A stretch of 64,000 nucleotides of DNA from Yoonia vestfoldensis DSM 16212. GTDB lineage: Bacteria > Pseudomonadota > Alphaproteobacteria > Rhodobacterales > Rhodobacteraceae. Every line of letters starts with the position of its first letter. The first letter of the stretch is position 1. The translations under genes were made by a program, and so were the position numbers. The DNA lies in the NCBI RefSeq assembly GCF_000382265.1, contig NZ_KB907975.1:62001-126000 (forward strand). Reading direction: 5' to 3'. Under the pieces are notes generated by a model, which searched no databases, was not told where the DNA came from, and saw only the letters and a list, made by a program, of their open reading frames with translations. Positions 7,356 to 16,220 of the stretch are shown one piece after another.

Positions 7356-9068
7356 CTACGCCAGCACCCCCTGCACCGCGTCATATTGCGACAGGAACAC
7401 CTTGCCGGTCAGCTGGTGCAGGAAATGCTGTTCGGCCAGACGGTCCATCACGGGGCCTTTCACCTCTGACAGGTGCAGTTTCACATCCATCTCGCGCAGC
7501 CTTTCATTGATCGCCTCAAGCGATTCCAGCGCGCTGAAGTCGATCTCGTTGATGGCCGAACATTGCAGGATCACGTGCCGCACGTCCTTGTCCCCCGCGA
7601 CACGGGCTTGAATCCGGTCCTCCAGATAGCGGGCATTCGCGAAATAGAGGCTTTCATCCACCCGCAGGGTCACGATGCTGGGATGCGTGATGACCTTGTG
7701 GCGCAGGATATTGCGGAAATGTTCGGTGCCGGGCACCTGCCCCACCTCGGCGATATGTGGCTTGGACGAGCGGTAAAGATGCAGCAGCACCGACAGCAGG
7801 ACACCTGCGGAAATCCCCGCCTCGACGCCAAGGCCCAGCGTCAGCAGGATCGTGGTCGCGACGGCGGCGAAATCGGCGCGGTCATAGGCCCAGCTGCGTT
7901 TGAGGATCGAAAAATCCACAAGGCTGAGCACGGCGACGATGATCGTCGCGGCAAGGGTCGCGATCGGCAGGAAATAGATCAGCGGCGTCAGCGCGACAGC
8001 GGCAATCGCCAGCCCTACCGCGGTGAACGCCCCCGCAGCAGGCGTTGCGGCCCCTGCGTCAAAGTTCACGACAGACCGCGAAAAGCCCCCCGTCACCGGA
8101 AAACCGCCCGTCAGCGATGCGCCGATATTGGCGGCCCCCAGCCCGATCAGTTCCTGATCCGGGTCGATGCGCTGGCGTTTCTTGGCGGCGAGCGTTTGCG
8201 CCACAGAGATCGATTCCACAAAGCCGATGATCGAGATCAGAAAGGCCGGCAGCAGCAATTGTCCCAAAAGCGCAGGCGAGAAAGAGGGTAGCGTGAAAGG
8301 CGGCAGGCTCTGCGGCACAGCCCCCACGATGCGCACGCCGCGTGCGTCCAGCCCCCAGTACCAGACCGCCGCAGTGGTCGCGACGACCACTGCAATCGGC
8401 CCCAGTTTGACCAGAAACCCTGTCAGCCCGGCGCCGAGGCCCAGCTTGGTCAAAAGAGGCTTCAGCCCCTTGCGCACCCAGAACAGGAACCCCGTCGCCA
8501 GCACACCGATCAGCGCGGTGATCCAGTTGATCCCACCCAGATTACTGCCCAGCGACACGACGAGTTCGGCAAGGTTATGCCCGTCGGCACTGATCCCCAG
8601 AATATGTTTCAGCTGGCTGGCCGCGATGATGATGCCCGATGCGGTGATGAACCCCGCGATCACCGGATGCGACAGGAAATTCGCGACGAACCCCAGCCGG
8701 AACAACCCCATGGCAAGCAGAATGATCCCCGACAGCCCCGCCAGCGACAAGGCGGCCACGGCATAGCCCATCGTCCCCTGTTCGACGATATTGCTCAGCG
8801 CTGCCGCCGTCATCAGCGACACAACCGCAACCGGACCCACGGCAAGGCTGCGGCTGGTCCCGAACACCGCATAAAGCATGATCGGCACGATCGAGGCATA
8901 AAGCCCCGCCTCGGCCGGAAGCCCCGCCAGCAGCGCATAGGCCAAAGATTGCGGGATCAGCATGATCGTGACAATAAAAGCGGCGGTCAGGTCGTTGCCA
9001 AGGTCGGAACGGGTATAATCCCGCCCCCATGACAGGATGGGCAGGTAGCGGGTCAAACGGGTATTCAT
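7356..9068 (-). CDS. SulP family anion (sulfate) permease with STAS domain
   Basis: This 570-residue transporter has SulP motifs at the N-terminus (LPILSWGRDYTRSDLGND, IMLIPQSLAYALLAGLPAEAGLYASIVP, YAVFGTSRSLAVGPVAVVSLM), about 10-12 membrane segments, and a C-terminal STAS domain (about residues 440-550; ILQCSAINEIDFSALESLEAI, where Ser marks the regulatory position). SulP carriers move sulfate, bicarbonate or dicarboxylates by proton or sodium symport or exchange. It lies downstream of the YgaP-like and Crp/Fnr genes on the same strand and close to the sulfonate cluster, so sulfate or sulfite-related anion handling is reasonable but not shown. Confidence 0.92.
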   Translation of the reverse strand: MNTRLTRYLPILSWGRDYTRSDLGNDLTAAFIVTIMLIPQSLAYALLAGLPAEAGLYASIVPIMLYAVFGTSRSLAVGPVAVVSLMTAAALSNIVEQGTMGYAVAALSLAGLSGIILLAMGLFRLGFVANFLSHPVIAGFITASGIIIAASQLKHILGISADGHNLAELVVSLGSNLGGINWITALIGVLATGFLFWVRKGLKPLLTKLGLGAGLTGFLVKLGPIAVVVATTAAVWYWGLDARGVRIVGAVPQSLPPFTLPSFSPALLGQLLLPAFLISIIGFVESISVAQTLAAKKRQRIDPDQELIGLGAANIGASLTGGFPVTGGFSRSVVNFDAGAATPAAGAFTAVGLAIAAVALTPLIYFLPIATLAATIIVAVLSLVDFSILKRSWAYDRADFAAVATTILLTLGLGVEAGISAGVLLSVLLHLYRSSKPHIAEVGQVPGTEHFRNILRHKVITHPSIVTLRVDESLYFANARYLEDRIQARVAGDKDVRHVILQCSAINEIDFSALESLEAINERLREMDVKLHLSEVKGPVMDRLAEQHFLHQLTGKVFLSQYDAVQGVLA

Positions 9069-9127
9069 GAACTTCTGGCCAGTTATGCCGCTTGCAAGGC
9101 CTGCAAGCGGACGGTTTCAACGCAAGG

Positions 9128-9340
9128 TCACGCCTTGCTGGTGTGCACACCCAGAACGGAATAGATCGGGCAGGACCGCGTCGCCGCCACGCCCAGCATC
9201 ACCACGCCTAGCACAACCGAGATAACGGTGGCGAGCGTGCTGTTGAACAGCGCAAAGCCGCTGACGAACGGCAGCGCCAGCAGAACCAATCCCACGATTC
9301 CACGGATTATCCGGTCGATAGTGCCAACATTTACAGTCAT
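9128..9340 (-). CDS. YgaP-like DUF2892 small membrane protein
   Basis: This 70-residue protein begins MTVNVGTIDRIIRGIVGLVL, a clear DUF2892 (YgaP-like transmembrane) signature, and ends TRSCPIYSVLGVHTSKA, where the SCPIY motif is also typical. It has two membrane helices. AAGGAG lies 9 bp upstream of the ATG. DUF2892 proteins are often found with rhodanese, sulfide or persulfide genes, and here with a SulP carrier downstream and a Crp/Fnr gene upstream. The biochemical role is unknown. Confidence 0.85.
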   Translation of the reverse strand: MTVNVGTIDRIIRGIVGLVLLALPFVSGFALFNSTLATVISVVLGVVMLGVAATRSCPIYSVLGVHTSKA

Positions 9341-9397
9341 GTCTCATGCTCCTTCATAAAGCTGAGTCCTGTCTAACCCCATCGCGACGAACCTGAC

Positions 9398-9412
9398 GGT
9401 GACAATGTCACC
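9398..9412. promoter_or_regulatory. Perfect 15-bp palindrome upstream of the DUF2892-SulP genes
   Basis: GGTGACAATGTCACC is a perfect inverted repeat with one central base, 58-72 bp upstream of the DUF2892 start and just after the crp-like stop. The single-base loop makes a hairpin unlikely, so an operator is the better reading. Half-site spacing (TGA-N5-TCA) is one base shorter than CRP/FNR consensus sites, so binding by the neighbouring Crp-like protein is only a guess. Confidence 0.5.
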
Positions 9413-9420
9413 AAGGTGCC

Positions 9421-10086
9421 TCAGCCATGGTGTTTGGCCAGTTGTTCCAGCCCGGTCCGGTCGCTGATCATCACCGCCCCGCGCGCCTGTGCGATCCAGC
9501 CGCGCCGCTGGAATTCCTGCAACTGCCGCGACACGACCTCGCGCGCTGTGCCAAGTTCGATGGCCAGTTTCTGATGTGTCGTCGCGATGTGGTCATCGCC
9601 ATGCGACAGTTTCAAGAGCTTGTCGGCCAGTCGCACATCGATCCGCTGGAACGCGACCTCGTCGATCATCAAAAACAGGTCGGTGATCCGCTTGGAAAAG
9701 GCGGCAAAGACAAAGCTGCGGAATGACTTGGATTGCGCCACCAGATCGTCGAACACATCACGCGGGATCGCGGCGGCCTGGACGTCGGTTTCCGCGACCC
9801 CTTCGGCGGAATAATCGTCATAGGCCAGAAGGCAGGCGGTGGTCAGCACGCAGCTTTCGCCCGCCGTGATCCGGTAAAGCACGATCTCGTGCCCGGACTC
9901 GGACACCTGTTGCACACGCACGACCCCATCGAGCAGGAACAGCATGTTTTCCGGCGATTTGCCGGGGCCGAAGATCACGCTGCCTGCGGGTGCCGCGATG
10001 ATGGCGCTGCGCGCCAACAGCAGGTCGCGCACGGGCGGTTCCATGCTGGCCAGTCCGGTAAAGCGGTCAAGCCAGGTGTCAGTCAT
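9421..10086 (-). CDS. Crp/Fnr family transcriptional regulator
   Basis: This 221-residue protein has an N-terminal cyclic-nucleotide-like beta-barrel (about residues 20-130; GSVIFGPGKSPENMLFLLDGVVRVQQVSESGHEIVLYRI) and a C-terminal helix-turn-helix (TTHQKLAIELGTAREVVSRQLQEFQRRGWI). The HTH carries the E-x-x-S-R arrangement of FNR-type recognition helices. The cysteine pattern of iron-sulfur FNR is absent; only Cys79 is seen, in GESCVLTTACLL, with Cys84. The start overlaps the upstream kinase stop by 8 bp. It may act on the palindrome-bearing promoter that follows. The signal sensed is unknown. Confidence 0.88.
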   Translation of the reverse strand: MTDTWLDRFTGLASMEPPVRDLLLARSAIIAAPAGSVIFGPGKSPENMLFLLDGVVRVQQVSESGHEIVLYRITAGESCVLTTACLLAYDDYSAEGVAETDVQAAAIPRDVFDDLVAQSKSFRSFVFAAFSKRITDLFLMIDEVAFQRIDVRLADKLLKLSHGDDHIATTHQKLAIELGTAREVVSRQLQEFQRRGWIAQARGAVMISDRTGLEQLAKHHG

Positions 10087-11275
10087 GCGACCCGCCCCGG
10101 ATCAGCACGCCCAGATCGGCGACATTCGTGCCGGTGGCCCCTGTCATCAGCAGGCCACCCGCCTGCGCAAGCGCCGCATGGCTGTCATTGTTGGCAAGCA
10201 GCCCTGCCACGTCGTCGATCCGGGCCAGCGTGTCCTGATCGACGATCCCACCCGCAGCCTCCGTTGGCCCGTCGCGTCCGTCGCTGCCGCCTTGCAGGCA
10301 GGTCCAAGCCACCCAACCGCGCCGCGCCGCCTCGATCGCGATGCGCAACGCCAGTTCCTGATTGCGCCCGCCGCGGCCTTTGCCTTTGAGCACCACGGTC
10401 GTCTCGCCCCCCCAAAGCGTGATGCCGGGGCGCGCCTGATCGCAGATCAGTTGCGCGGCATCCGCCACGTCGCCTGTGACAGGTTCGGGGATGACAAAGG
10501 CCGCACCCGCCGCCTTCGCCATGGCGGCGACACTTTGCGCGTTCGATCCGATCAGGATGTTAAGCGCCGCAGGCAGGTCCGGCACGGGACGGGCCTGCCC
10601 CAGATGGTCGCGGACGGCAGGCGGCACGCGGTCCCAAAGGCCCGCGCTTTGCAACAGCGTCACCGCCTGCGCCGCAGTGCCAATGGGGCGCGCTGTCGGC
10701 CCGCTGGCAATCGCGCTCAGATCATTGCCCACCACATCGGACAGGATCAGCGCCGTGACAGGATGCGGGGCCGCATGCCGCAGCATGCCCCCGCCCTTGA
10801 GGTCGGACAGTTGCTGACGGATCAGGTTCATGTCGCGGATATCAAGGCCCGATCCCAGCAACAGCGTGTTGACCGCGATCTTGTCGGCCAGCGTCAGCGC
10901 GCCCGCAGGGGCAGGCAACAGCGCCGACCCGCCGCCCGAAATCAGCGCCAGCACCGGGCCTTTGGCTGCCTGCAAGGCCGCGATCACGGCCTTTGCGGCC
11001 TCTGCGCCATTGTCATCCGGCACCGGATGCCCTGCGGCAAGCACCTGCGCACCGTCAAGCGGCTGGGCATTTTCGTAATTGGTCACTACGATGGTCGGGA
11101 CACCCGCAAACCGCCCCAAGGCCGCCTGCGCCATCCCCCGCGCGGCCTTGCCCACGGCGATGGTGAGCGCGGGCGTCGCAATGTCGTCCAGATGCCGCGT
11201 CACCGCTGCCACGGGATCGGCGGCCATCACCCCCGCCGCGAAAATCCGCCGTGCCAGATCGCGCCTGTCATCCAT
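10079..11275 (-). CDS. Glycerate 2-kinase of the MOFRL family
   Basis: This 398-residue protein shows the DUF4147/MOFRL layout: an N-terminal kinase half (VAVGKAARGMAQAAL, VVTNYENAQ, AGHPVPDDNGAEAA, LALISGGGSALLPAP) and a C-terminal MOFRL half (LWGGETTVVLKGKGRGGRNQELAL, GSDGRDGPTEAAGGIVD). It phosphorylates D-glycerate to 2-phosphoglycerate; the family was formerly annotated as hydroxypyruvate reductase TtuD. It is in an overlapping series with the membrane protein upstream (8-bp overlap) and the Crp-like regulator downstream (8-bp overlap). Confidence 0.92.
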   Translation of the reverse strand: MDDRRDLARRIFAAGVMAADPVAAVTRHLDDIATPALTIAVGKAARGMAQAALGRFAGVPTIVVTNYENAQPLDGAQVLAAGHPVPDDNGAEAAKAVIAALQAAKGPVLALISGGGSALLPAPAGALTLADKIAVNTLLLGSGLDIRDMNLIRQQLSDLKGGGMLRHAAPHPVTALILSDVVGNDLSAIASGPTARPIGTAAQAVTLLQSAGLWDRVPPAVRDHLGQARPVPDLPAALNILIGSNAQSVAAMAKAAGAAFVIPEPVTGDVADAAQLICDQARPGITLWGGETTVVLKGKGRGGRNQELALRIAIEAARRGWVAWTCLQGGSDGRDGPTEAAGGIVDQDTLARIDDVAGLLANNDSHAALAQAGGLLMTGATGTNVADLGVLIRGGSHD

Positions 11276-12476
11276 CTCTCACCTCTTCGTTCCGCGCCAG
11301 CAGTGCCGCCATCCGCTGCACGACCTCCAATTCCAGTTCCGCCGCGGGCGATTGCCCCAAGGACGGCATCGAAAGCGCAATCAACACCCTCGGGCGCGGC
11401 ATGGCAAGGATGACATGGGTCGCGGCATAGCGTTCGAACAGCCACGCGATGTGATCGTCGGCCACCGGGCCAAGCGCGGGCGGATCGTTGCGCCGCAAAA
11501 CGGGCGCTGCCGCAAAGATCCTGTCCAGCACATCAGCCTGCAGACCGGATAGGCTCGCTTCGTTCACCACGACAGCGCCTTCGACCAGCGGATGGCTTTG
11601 CAGATCGCGCAGGAATGCCATCGGATCGTCGGTTTTCGCGGTGGCGAGATACCGCAAAAGCCCCAGGCTCTGGTCCTCTTGCCGCAAGGCGCGGGCATCA
11701 TTCAGGATCGCCACGACGAACAGCGTCGTCATGATCGCGGCAATGCACATCAGCGCGCCATCGCGCCCCAGTTCGCCCAGCACGGCGATCAGCCCGCCCA
11801 CGATGACAGCAGCGGCGACCATCACGCCCAGATGGGTCAGCGTGCCCGCATGCCCCTGCGACGATCGCCCAAGCCCAATAGCCAGCCAGCACAGGATCAG
11901 CACGCCGAGGGCCGAAAACTGGATCGGCAGCCCGATGTAAAGCAGCAGGAAATCCCCTGCCGCCAGCGGGATGAACAGCAAAAGCGACAGGCCCAGCCGC
12001 ACGACCATCGCGTTTTCGGATCGCGACAGCTGCGCAGTGTCGCGGGTCACGACCAGCCAGCCGGACAACACAAAGCCCAGCGTCTGGAACGCCAAGAGCG
12101 CGAACAGCCGCGCGGGGTCGATCGCGTCCGAATACCACAGCGACGATGCGCCAAACGCCGCCGCCCCGCCCCCGATCACCAGCTTGATCGCGGGAGGCGC
12201 ATGGCGGCGCAACAGACCTTCGGTCAGGATCAGCACCCCCAGCGGGATCAGCGCAGCACCCAGCAGGACCAGCACACGGAACGCCTCGATCCCGGTCAGG
12301 GCAACAAGGATGCGGCCCACGAACAACAACATCGTCACGCGGATGCCGAACAGGAACCGTCGGTTGATCGGGTCCCAGTGGTCGCGGCGCACCAGAACGC
12401 CTTGCAACACCGCAAGCCCCAGAACGGCGGCCGCCGACAGGAACAGCTGCATCAGGACGGTCGAGGCCGCGATCAC
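11268..12476 (-). CDS. Multi-pass membrane protein with cytoplasmic GAF-like tail, unknown function
   Basis: With the GTG at 12476-12474, which overlaps the upstream TGA as GTGA, the protein has 402 residues. A longer reading from ATG 12527 would overlap the upstream gene by 55 bp. About eight hydrophobic helices fill residues 5-265, followed by a soluble region of about 130 residues (LLRYLATAKTDDPMAFLRDL to the C-terminus). Its last part (VLIALSMPS...AAELELEVVQRMAALLAR) resembles the end of a GAF-type sensor fold. No kinase, cyclase or DNA-binding output is attached. It is translationally coupled to both neighbours. I do not recognise a named family. Confidence 0.75.
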   Translation of the reverse strand: MIAASTVLMQLFLSAAAVLGLAVLQGVLVRRDHWDPINRRFLFGIRVTMLLFVGRILVALTGIEAFRVLVLLGAALIPLGVLILTEGLLRRHAPPAIKLVIGGGAAAFGASSLWYSDAIDPARLFALLAFQTLGFVLSGWLVVTRDTAQLSRSENAMVVRLGLSLLLFIPLAAGDFLLLYIGLPIQFSALGVLILCWLAIGLGRSSQGHAGTLTHLGVMVAAAVIVGGLIAVLGELGRDGALMCIAAIMTTLFVVAILNDARALRQEDQSLGLLRYLATAKTDDPMAFLRDLQSHPLVEGAVVVNEASLSGLQADVLDRIFAAAPVLRRNDPPALGPVADDHIAWLFERYAATHVILAMPRPRVLIALSMPSLGQSPAAELELEVVQRMAALLARNEEVRDG

Positions 12477-13420
12477 GGGGCACGCCACGGGCGGAGCGTC
12501 GCCCAAGCCTTCGTGCTGTCGGACCAATGCACCAACGGCAGGATCACACGGCGCAGGCCTACGATGAACCCCGTGACCAGCAGACCGAAAACCGCCGATT
12601 TGGGCACTTCACGCGACAGGTAGGTCCGCATCGCGGCAAGGTCCATCCGCCCCAGTTGCAGCACGTCATCGCCACGGTCGTAATCCAGCATGGCGGCGCA
12701 AAAGGCGTTGTAGCTGTCGTCGCGGTGCTTGGGGGCGGCGTCCCATGTCTTTTTGAGATCGTCCGACCCGCCGGTATAGGCGTTCTCGATCACAAAGCGG
12801 TCCTCGTCGAACGATGCCTCGGGGCCGACGCCGAAAACGTGCCGCTGCCTGTCCATGATCTGACGCGCGAGCAGCAGATGGTTCAGCGTGCGCCTGCCCG
12901 CCTGCGGTCCGGGCCAGACATCGGAAAACATGCCGGATACCATGCCGACAACGGCAGGCACCTGCGTGACGTTGGATATCCAGACAGGCCGGAACTGGCG
13001 GCGGAAGAACACCAGAAAACAGGTCAGCCCATAAAGGACCCACGACAGGTTCTTCGACCGTTCGTCAGGGTCGACCATGACAAGGCCCAGATGCAGCACC
13101 TCGGTCAGGTGCGGGCCTGTGTCGAGCTGCATGATGGCCAGCGCGTTGAAGGCAATCGGCGTGCCATCCGCGCGGCAGACCAGCGTGATGATGACATCGC
13201 CCATGCGGGCCTTGTCGCCAGAAAACACGCCGTAAGTCAGCCCGCCCGCAGGCAGGGTGCGGGCGGCGATGCTGCGCAACTGGGCGGACAGATCGGCCAG
13301 CGCCGCATCCTCCATCCACCGCCCCGGCCGTTCTACGATTCGCACCACATGGCCCGCACCGCTGCGCAGGGACACATCCATGAAGCTGCGCCCAAGCGCC
13401 TTGAAAATCGTGCGGATCAT
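12473..13420 (-). CDS. Uncharacterised protein with a possible GNAT-like acyltransferase fold
   Basis: This 315-residue protein begins MIRTIFKALGRSFMDVSLRS. A central region (VIITLVCRADGTPIAFNAL, EVLHLGLVMVDPDERSKNLSWVLYGL) resembles the beta4-alpha3 acetyl-CoA-binding part of GNAT acyltransferases, followed by a stretch rich in aromatic residues (FLVFFRRQFRPVWISNVTQ). Near the C-terminus a hydrophobic segment (SAVFGLLVTGFIVGL) could anchor it to the membrane. It starts 62 bp after xylA on the same strand and is coupled to the membrane-sensor gene. The acyltransferase idea is a weak inference from pattern. Confidence 0.65.
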   Translation of the reverse strand: MIRTIFKALGRSFMDVSLRSGAGHVVRIVERPGRWMEDAALADLSAQLRSIAARTLPAGGLTYGVFSGDKARMGDVIITLVCRADGTPIAFNALAIMQLDTGPHLTEVLHLGLVMVDPDERSKNLSWVLYGLTCFLVFFRRQFRPVWISNVTQVPAVVGMVSGMFSDVWPGPQAGRRTLNHLLLARQIMDRQRHVFGVGPEASFDEDRFVIENAYTGGSDDLKKTWDAAPKHRDDSYNAFCAAMLDYDRGDDVLQLGRMDLAAMRTYLSREVPKSAVFGLLVTGFIVGLRRVILPLVHWSDSTKAWATLRPWRAP

Positions 13421-13482
13421 GCTGTTACGCCTGCAAGGGTGCCGCTGACACTAGCAGCACCCGAGCAAGGCGCACAAGGCAG

Positions 13483-14784
13483 TTACAGGTAGCGGTTGAC
13501 CAGATTTTCCAGTCGTTCCTGACGGCCAGACCGTGGTTCGGGGTTGATCCCTTCGGACTGGACCTTGGCGGTAATGGCATCAAGATCGCTGTTGAGCAGC
13601 GCGCGGCCTGCGTCGGTATCCCAACCGGCATAACGGGCGTTGCGTGCCTCTTCCAGCTTGCCATCCTCCAGCATCGCGGCGGCGGCGTTCAGGCCAGCGG
13701 CACAGGCATCCATGCCACCCACATGCGCAAGGATCAGATCCTCGGCATCAAGGCTCTGGCGGCGCAGTTTGGCGTCGAAATTGGTGCCGCCCGTGGTGAA
13801 CCCGCCTGCGCGCAGCACCTCGTAATAGGCCAGCGCCATTTCGGGCACGTTGTTGGGGAACTGGTCGGTGTCCCAGCCGGACTGGTAATCGTTGCGGTTC
13901 ATGTCGATGGACCCGAAAATCCCCAATTCGCGCGCCATCGCCAGCTCATGTTCGAACGAATGACCCGCCAGAATGGCGTGACCCTGTTCGATGTTCATCT
14001 TGACCTCACCTTCAAGGCCAAACTCTTTCAAGAACCCGTAGACGGTGGCGACATCATAGTCATACTGGTGCTTGGTCGGTTCCTGCGGCTTGGGTTCGAT
14101 CAGGATCGCGCCCTTGAAGCCCATCTTGTGCTTGTAATCGACGACCATCTGCAACATCCGCCCCGCCTGCGCGCGTTCGCGGCCCATGTCGGTGTTGAGC
14201 AGGGTTTCATAGCCTTCGCGCCCGCCCCAGAGGACATAGTTTTCGCCGCCCAGTTTCATGGTCGCATCCATGCAGGTCTTGATCGTGGCTGCCGAGAAGG
14301 CAAAGACATCCGGGTCAGGGTTCGTCGCCGCCCCCGCCATGAACCGGCGGTGCGAGAACAGGTTGGCGGTGCCCCAAAGCAGTTTGACGCCGGTCGCTTC
14401 CATCTTGGCCGCGAAGTAATCGACGATTTCTTCCAGATTGCGGGTGTTTTCTGCAAAGCTGTTTCCTTCGGGGCGCACATCGGCGTCGTGGAAACAGAAA
14501 TAGGGCACGTTCAGGATCTGGAACATCTCGAAGGCGGCATCGGCCTTCATCTTGGCCGCATCCATGCTGTCGTCGAACCACGGGCGGTCAAAGGTCTGCC
14601 CGCCGAACGGGTCACCGCCCGGCCAGGCGAAGGAATGCCAATAGGCGGCGGCGAAACGCAGGTGATCCTTCAGCGTCTTGCCCATGACCACTTCGTCGGG
14701 GTTGTAATGGCGGAAAGCGAAGTCGTTGTCGCTGTCCGGCCCCTCGTAGGTGATGGCGGGAATGCCTTTGAAGAAATCGGTCAT
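13483..14784 (-). CDS. xylA: Xylose isomerase
   Basis: This 433-residue enzyme interconverts D-xylose and D-xylulose. Family hallmarks are [27 protein letters not shown], the catalytic FCFHDADV segment, [31 protein letters not shown] (metal-binding Glu and the lid lysine), [15 protein letters not shown] and [20 protein letters not shown]. The length is that of the class II (long N-terminus) enzymes. Its ATG overlaps the xylB stop as ATGA, so it is the last gene of the xylF-xylH-ABC-xylB-xylA series. Confidence 0.97.
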   Translation of the reverse strand: MTDFFKGIPAITYEGPDSDNDFAFRHYNPDEVVMGKTLKDHLRFAAAYWHSFAWPGGDPFGGQTFDRPWFDDSMDAAKMKADAAFEMFQILNVPYFCFHDADVRPEGNSFAENTRNLEEIVDYFAAKMEATGVKLLWGTANLFSHRRFMAGAATNPDPDVFAFSAATIKTCMDATMKLGGENYVLWGGREGYETLLNTDMGRERAQAGRMLQMVVDYKHKMGFKGAILIEPKPQEPTKHQYDYDVATVYGFLKEFGLEGEVKMNIEQGHAILAGHSFEHELAMARELGIFGSIDMNRNDYQSGWDTDQFPNNVPEMALAYYEVLRAGGFTTGGTNFDAKLRRQSLDAEDLILAHVGGMDACAAGLNAAAAMLEDGKLEEARNARYAGWDTDAGRALLNSDLDAITAKVQSEGINPEPRSGRQERLENLVNRYL

Positions 14785-16220
14785 GATAGTCCTTTCAGAG
14801 CGGTATAGCTCGCGCGATAGCGCGCATGGGCCTCGGCGAAGGCCGCGGTCAGTTTTGTGTCCGGGTCGATGGTGCGGGCGATCTCGGGGGCTGTTGCAAT
14901 CTCGGCCCCTGCCCCGGTCGCGGCCATCAGGCCAAGCCGGGCGGCACCAAAAGCCCCGCCGAAATCACCCGCGACAGGCAGTTCGATGGCCATGTCCAGC
15001 GATGTGGCAATTGCCTGCACCCAGTAATCGGACCGCGACCCACCGCCCACGGCGATCAGGCGGTTGATTTTCGTACCGGTGCTGGTCAGCGCATCGTGGC
15101 AATCGCGGATCGCGTGGGTCACGCCTTCCAGCACGGCCCGGGTCATGGCGGCGGTATCGGTCGCGTGATCCAGATGCAGGAAGGCACCACGGATGGTCGC
15201 GTCGTTATGCGGGGTCCGTTCGCCGCCCAGATAAGGCAGGAACAGCGGCTTGCCGGGGGCTTGCAACGCGCCCAGACTGCCGGTCAGCGTGGCGGCGGGT
15301 TTGTCCGCGACACGCGCAAACCAGTTCAGCGCATCGGCGGCGGCAAGGATCACGCCCATCTGGTGCCATGTATCGGGCAAGGCGTGGCAGAACGTATGCA
15401 CGGCACTCGCGGCGTCAGGATTGTAGGCGTCGCTTGCGGCGAAGAGCACACCGGACGTGCCAAGCGAGACGAACGCATCGCCCGCCTTGACCACACCCAC
15501 ACCCACGGCACTGGCGGCATTGTCGCCACCGCCGCCCGCGACCACGACGCCAAGCTTCAGGCCCCAGCGGGTGGCCAGCGCATCGCGGACCTGCCCCGAC
15601 ACTTCGGACCCTTCCACCAGACGCGGCATCTGCGCGCGGCTGAGGTTGGTCGCGGCCAGCAGGTCATCGGACCAGTCGCGTTTGGCGACATCGAGCCAGC
15701 TAGTGCCCGCGGCATCCGACATTTCCGCCACAGCCTCGCCCGTCAGCCACAGGCGCAGGTAATCCTTGGGTAACAGCACGCGGGCGACACGCGCAAAGAT
15801 CGCGGGTTCATACTTAGCCACCCAGGCAAGTTTCGGCGCGGTGAAGCCCGGAAACACGATATTGCCCGTCAGCGCGCGGAACCTTGGGTCCGCGTCCAGT
15901 GCAGCAGCCTCCACCGCAGAGCGGGTGTCGTTCCACAGGATGCAGGGCCGCAATACTTCGTCGTTGTCATCCAGCAAGGTCGCGCCGTGCATCTGGCCGG
16001 ACAGACCAATCGCCCTGACCCCCGCCAGCGGCACCCGCGCGCCAAGGTCGCGCATCACCGCGTCTGTCGCGTCAAGCCATGTGGCAGGCGCCTGTTCGGA
16101 CCAGCCGCTTTCGGGGCGCACAGCCTCCAGCGGGGCGGATGCCTCTGCCAGAATGGCCTGATCATCGTCGATCAGGATGCCTTTCAGGCCCGATGTCCCC
16201 AGATCAAGCCCGATATACAT
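14781..16220 (-). CDS. xylB: Xylulokinase
   Basis: This 479-residue FGGY-family kinase phosphorylates D-xylulose to xylulose 5-phosphate. The N-terminal phosphate loop is [18 protein letters not shown], the sugar-binding region [12 protein letters not shown], and the C-terminal nucleotide-binding region [24 protein letters not shown]. The ATG at 16220 overlaps the stop of the ABC gene by one base (TGATG); an upstream in-frame extension has no family similarity. It is coupled to xylA. Confidence 0.96.
   Translation of the reverse strand: MYIGLDLGTSGLKGILIDDDQAILAEASAPLEAVRPESGWSEQAPATWLDATDAVMRDLGARVPLAGVRAIGLSGQMHGATLLDDNDEVLRPCILWNDTRSAVEAAALDADPRFRALTGNIVFPGFTAPKLAWVAKYEPAIFARVARVLLPKDYLRLWLTGEAVAEMSDAAGTSWLDVAKRDWSDDLLAATNLSRAQMPRLVEGSEVSGQVRDALATRWGLKLGVVVAGGGGDNAASAVGVGVVKAGDAFVSLGTSGVLFAASDAYNPDAASAVHTFCHALPDTWHQMGVILAAADALNWFARVADKPAATLTGSLGALQAPGKPLFLPYLGGERTPHNDATIRGAFLHLDHATDTAAMTRAVLEGVTHAIRDCHDALTSTGTKINRLIAVGGGSRSDYWVQAIATSLDMAIELPVAGDFGGAFGAARLGLMAATGAGAEIATAPEIARTIDPDTKLTAAFAEAHARYRASYTALKGLS

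Noticed and set aside
9398-9412. Reading the 15-bp palindrome as a transcription terminator of the crp-like gene
   Set aside because: The loop would be a single base and no T-run follows, so a DNA operator is the better explanation.
10079-11275. Hydroxypyruvate reductase
   Set aside because: The older name for this family. The DUF4147/MOFRL architecture is that of glycerate 2-kinase.
13439-13460. Terminator between xylA and the GNAT-like gene
   Set aside because: GTGC...GCAC can pair only weakly with a mismatch, and there is no T-run.
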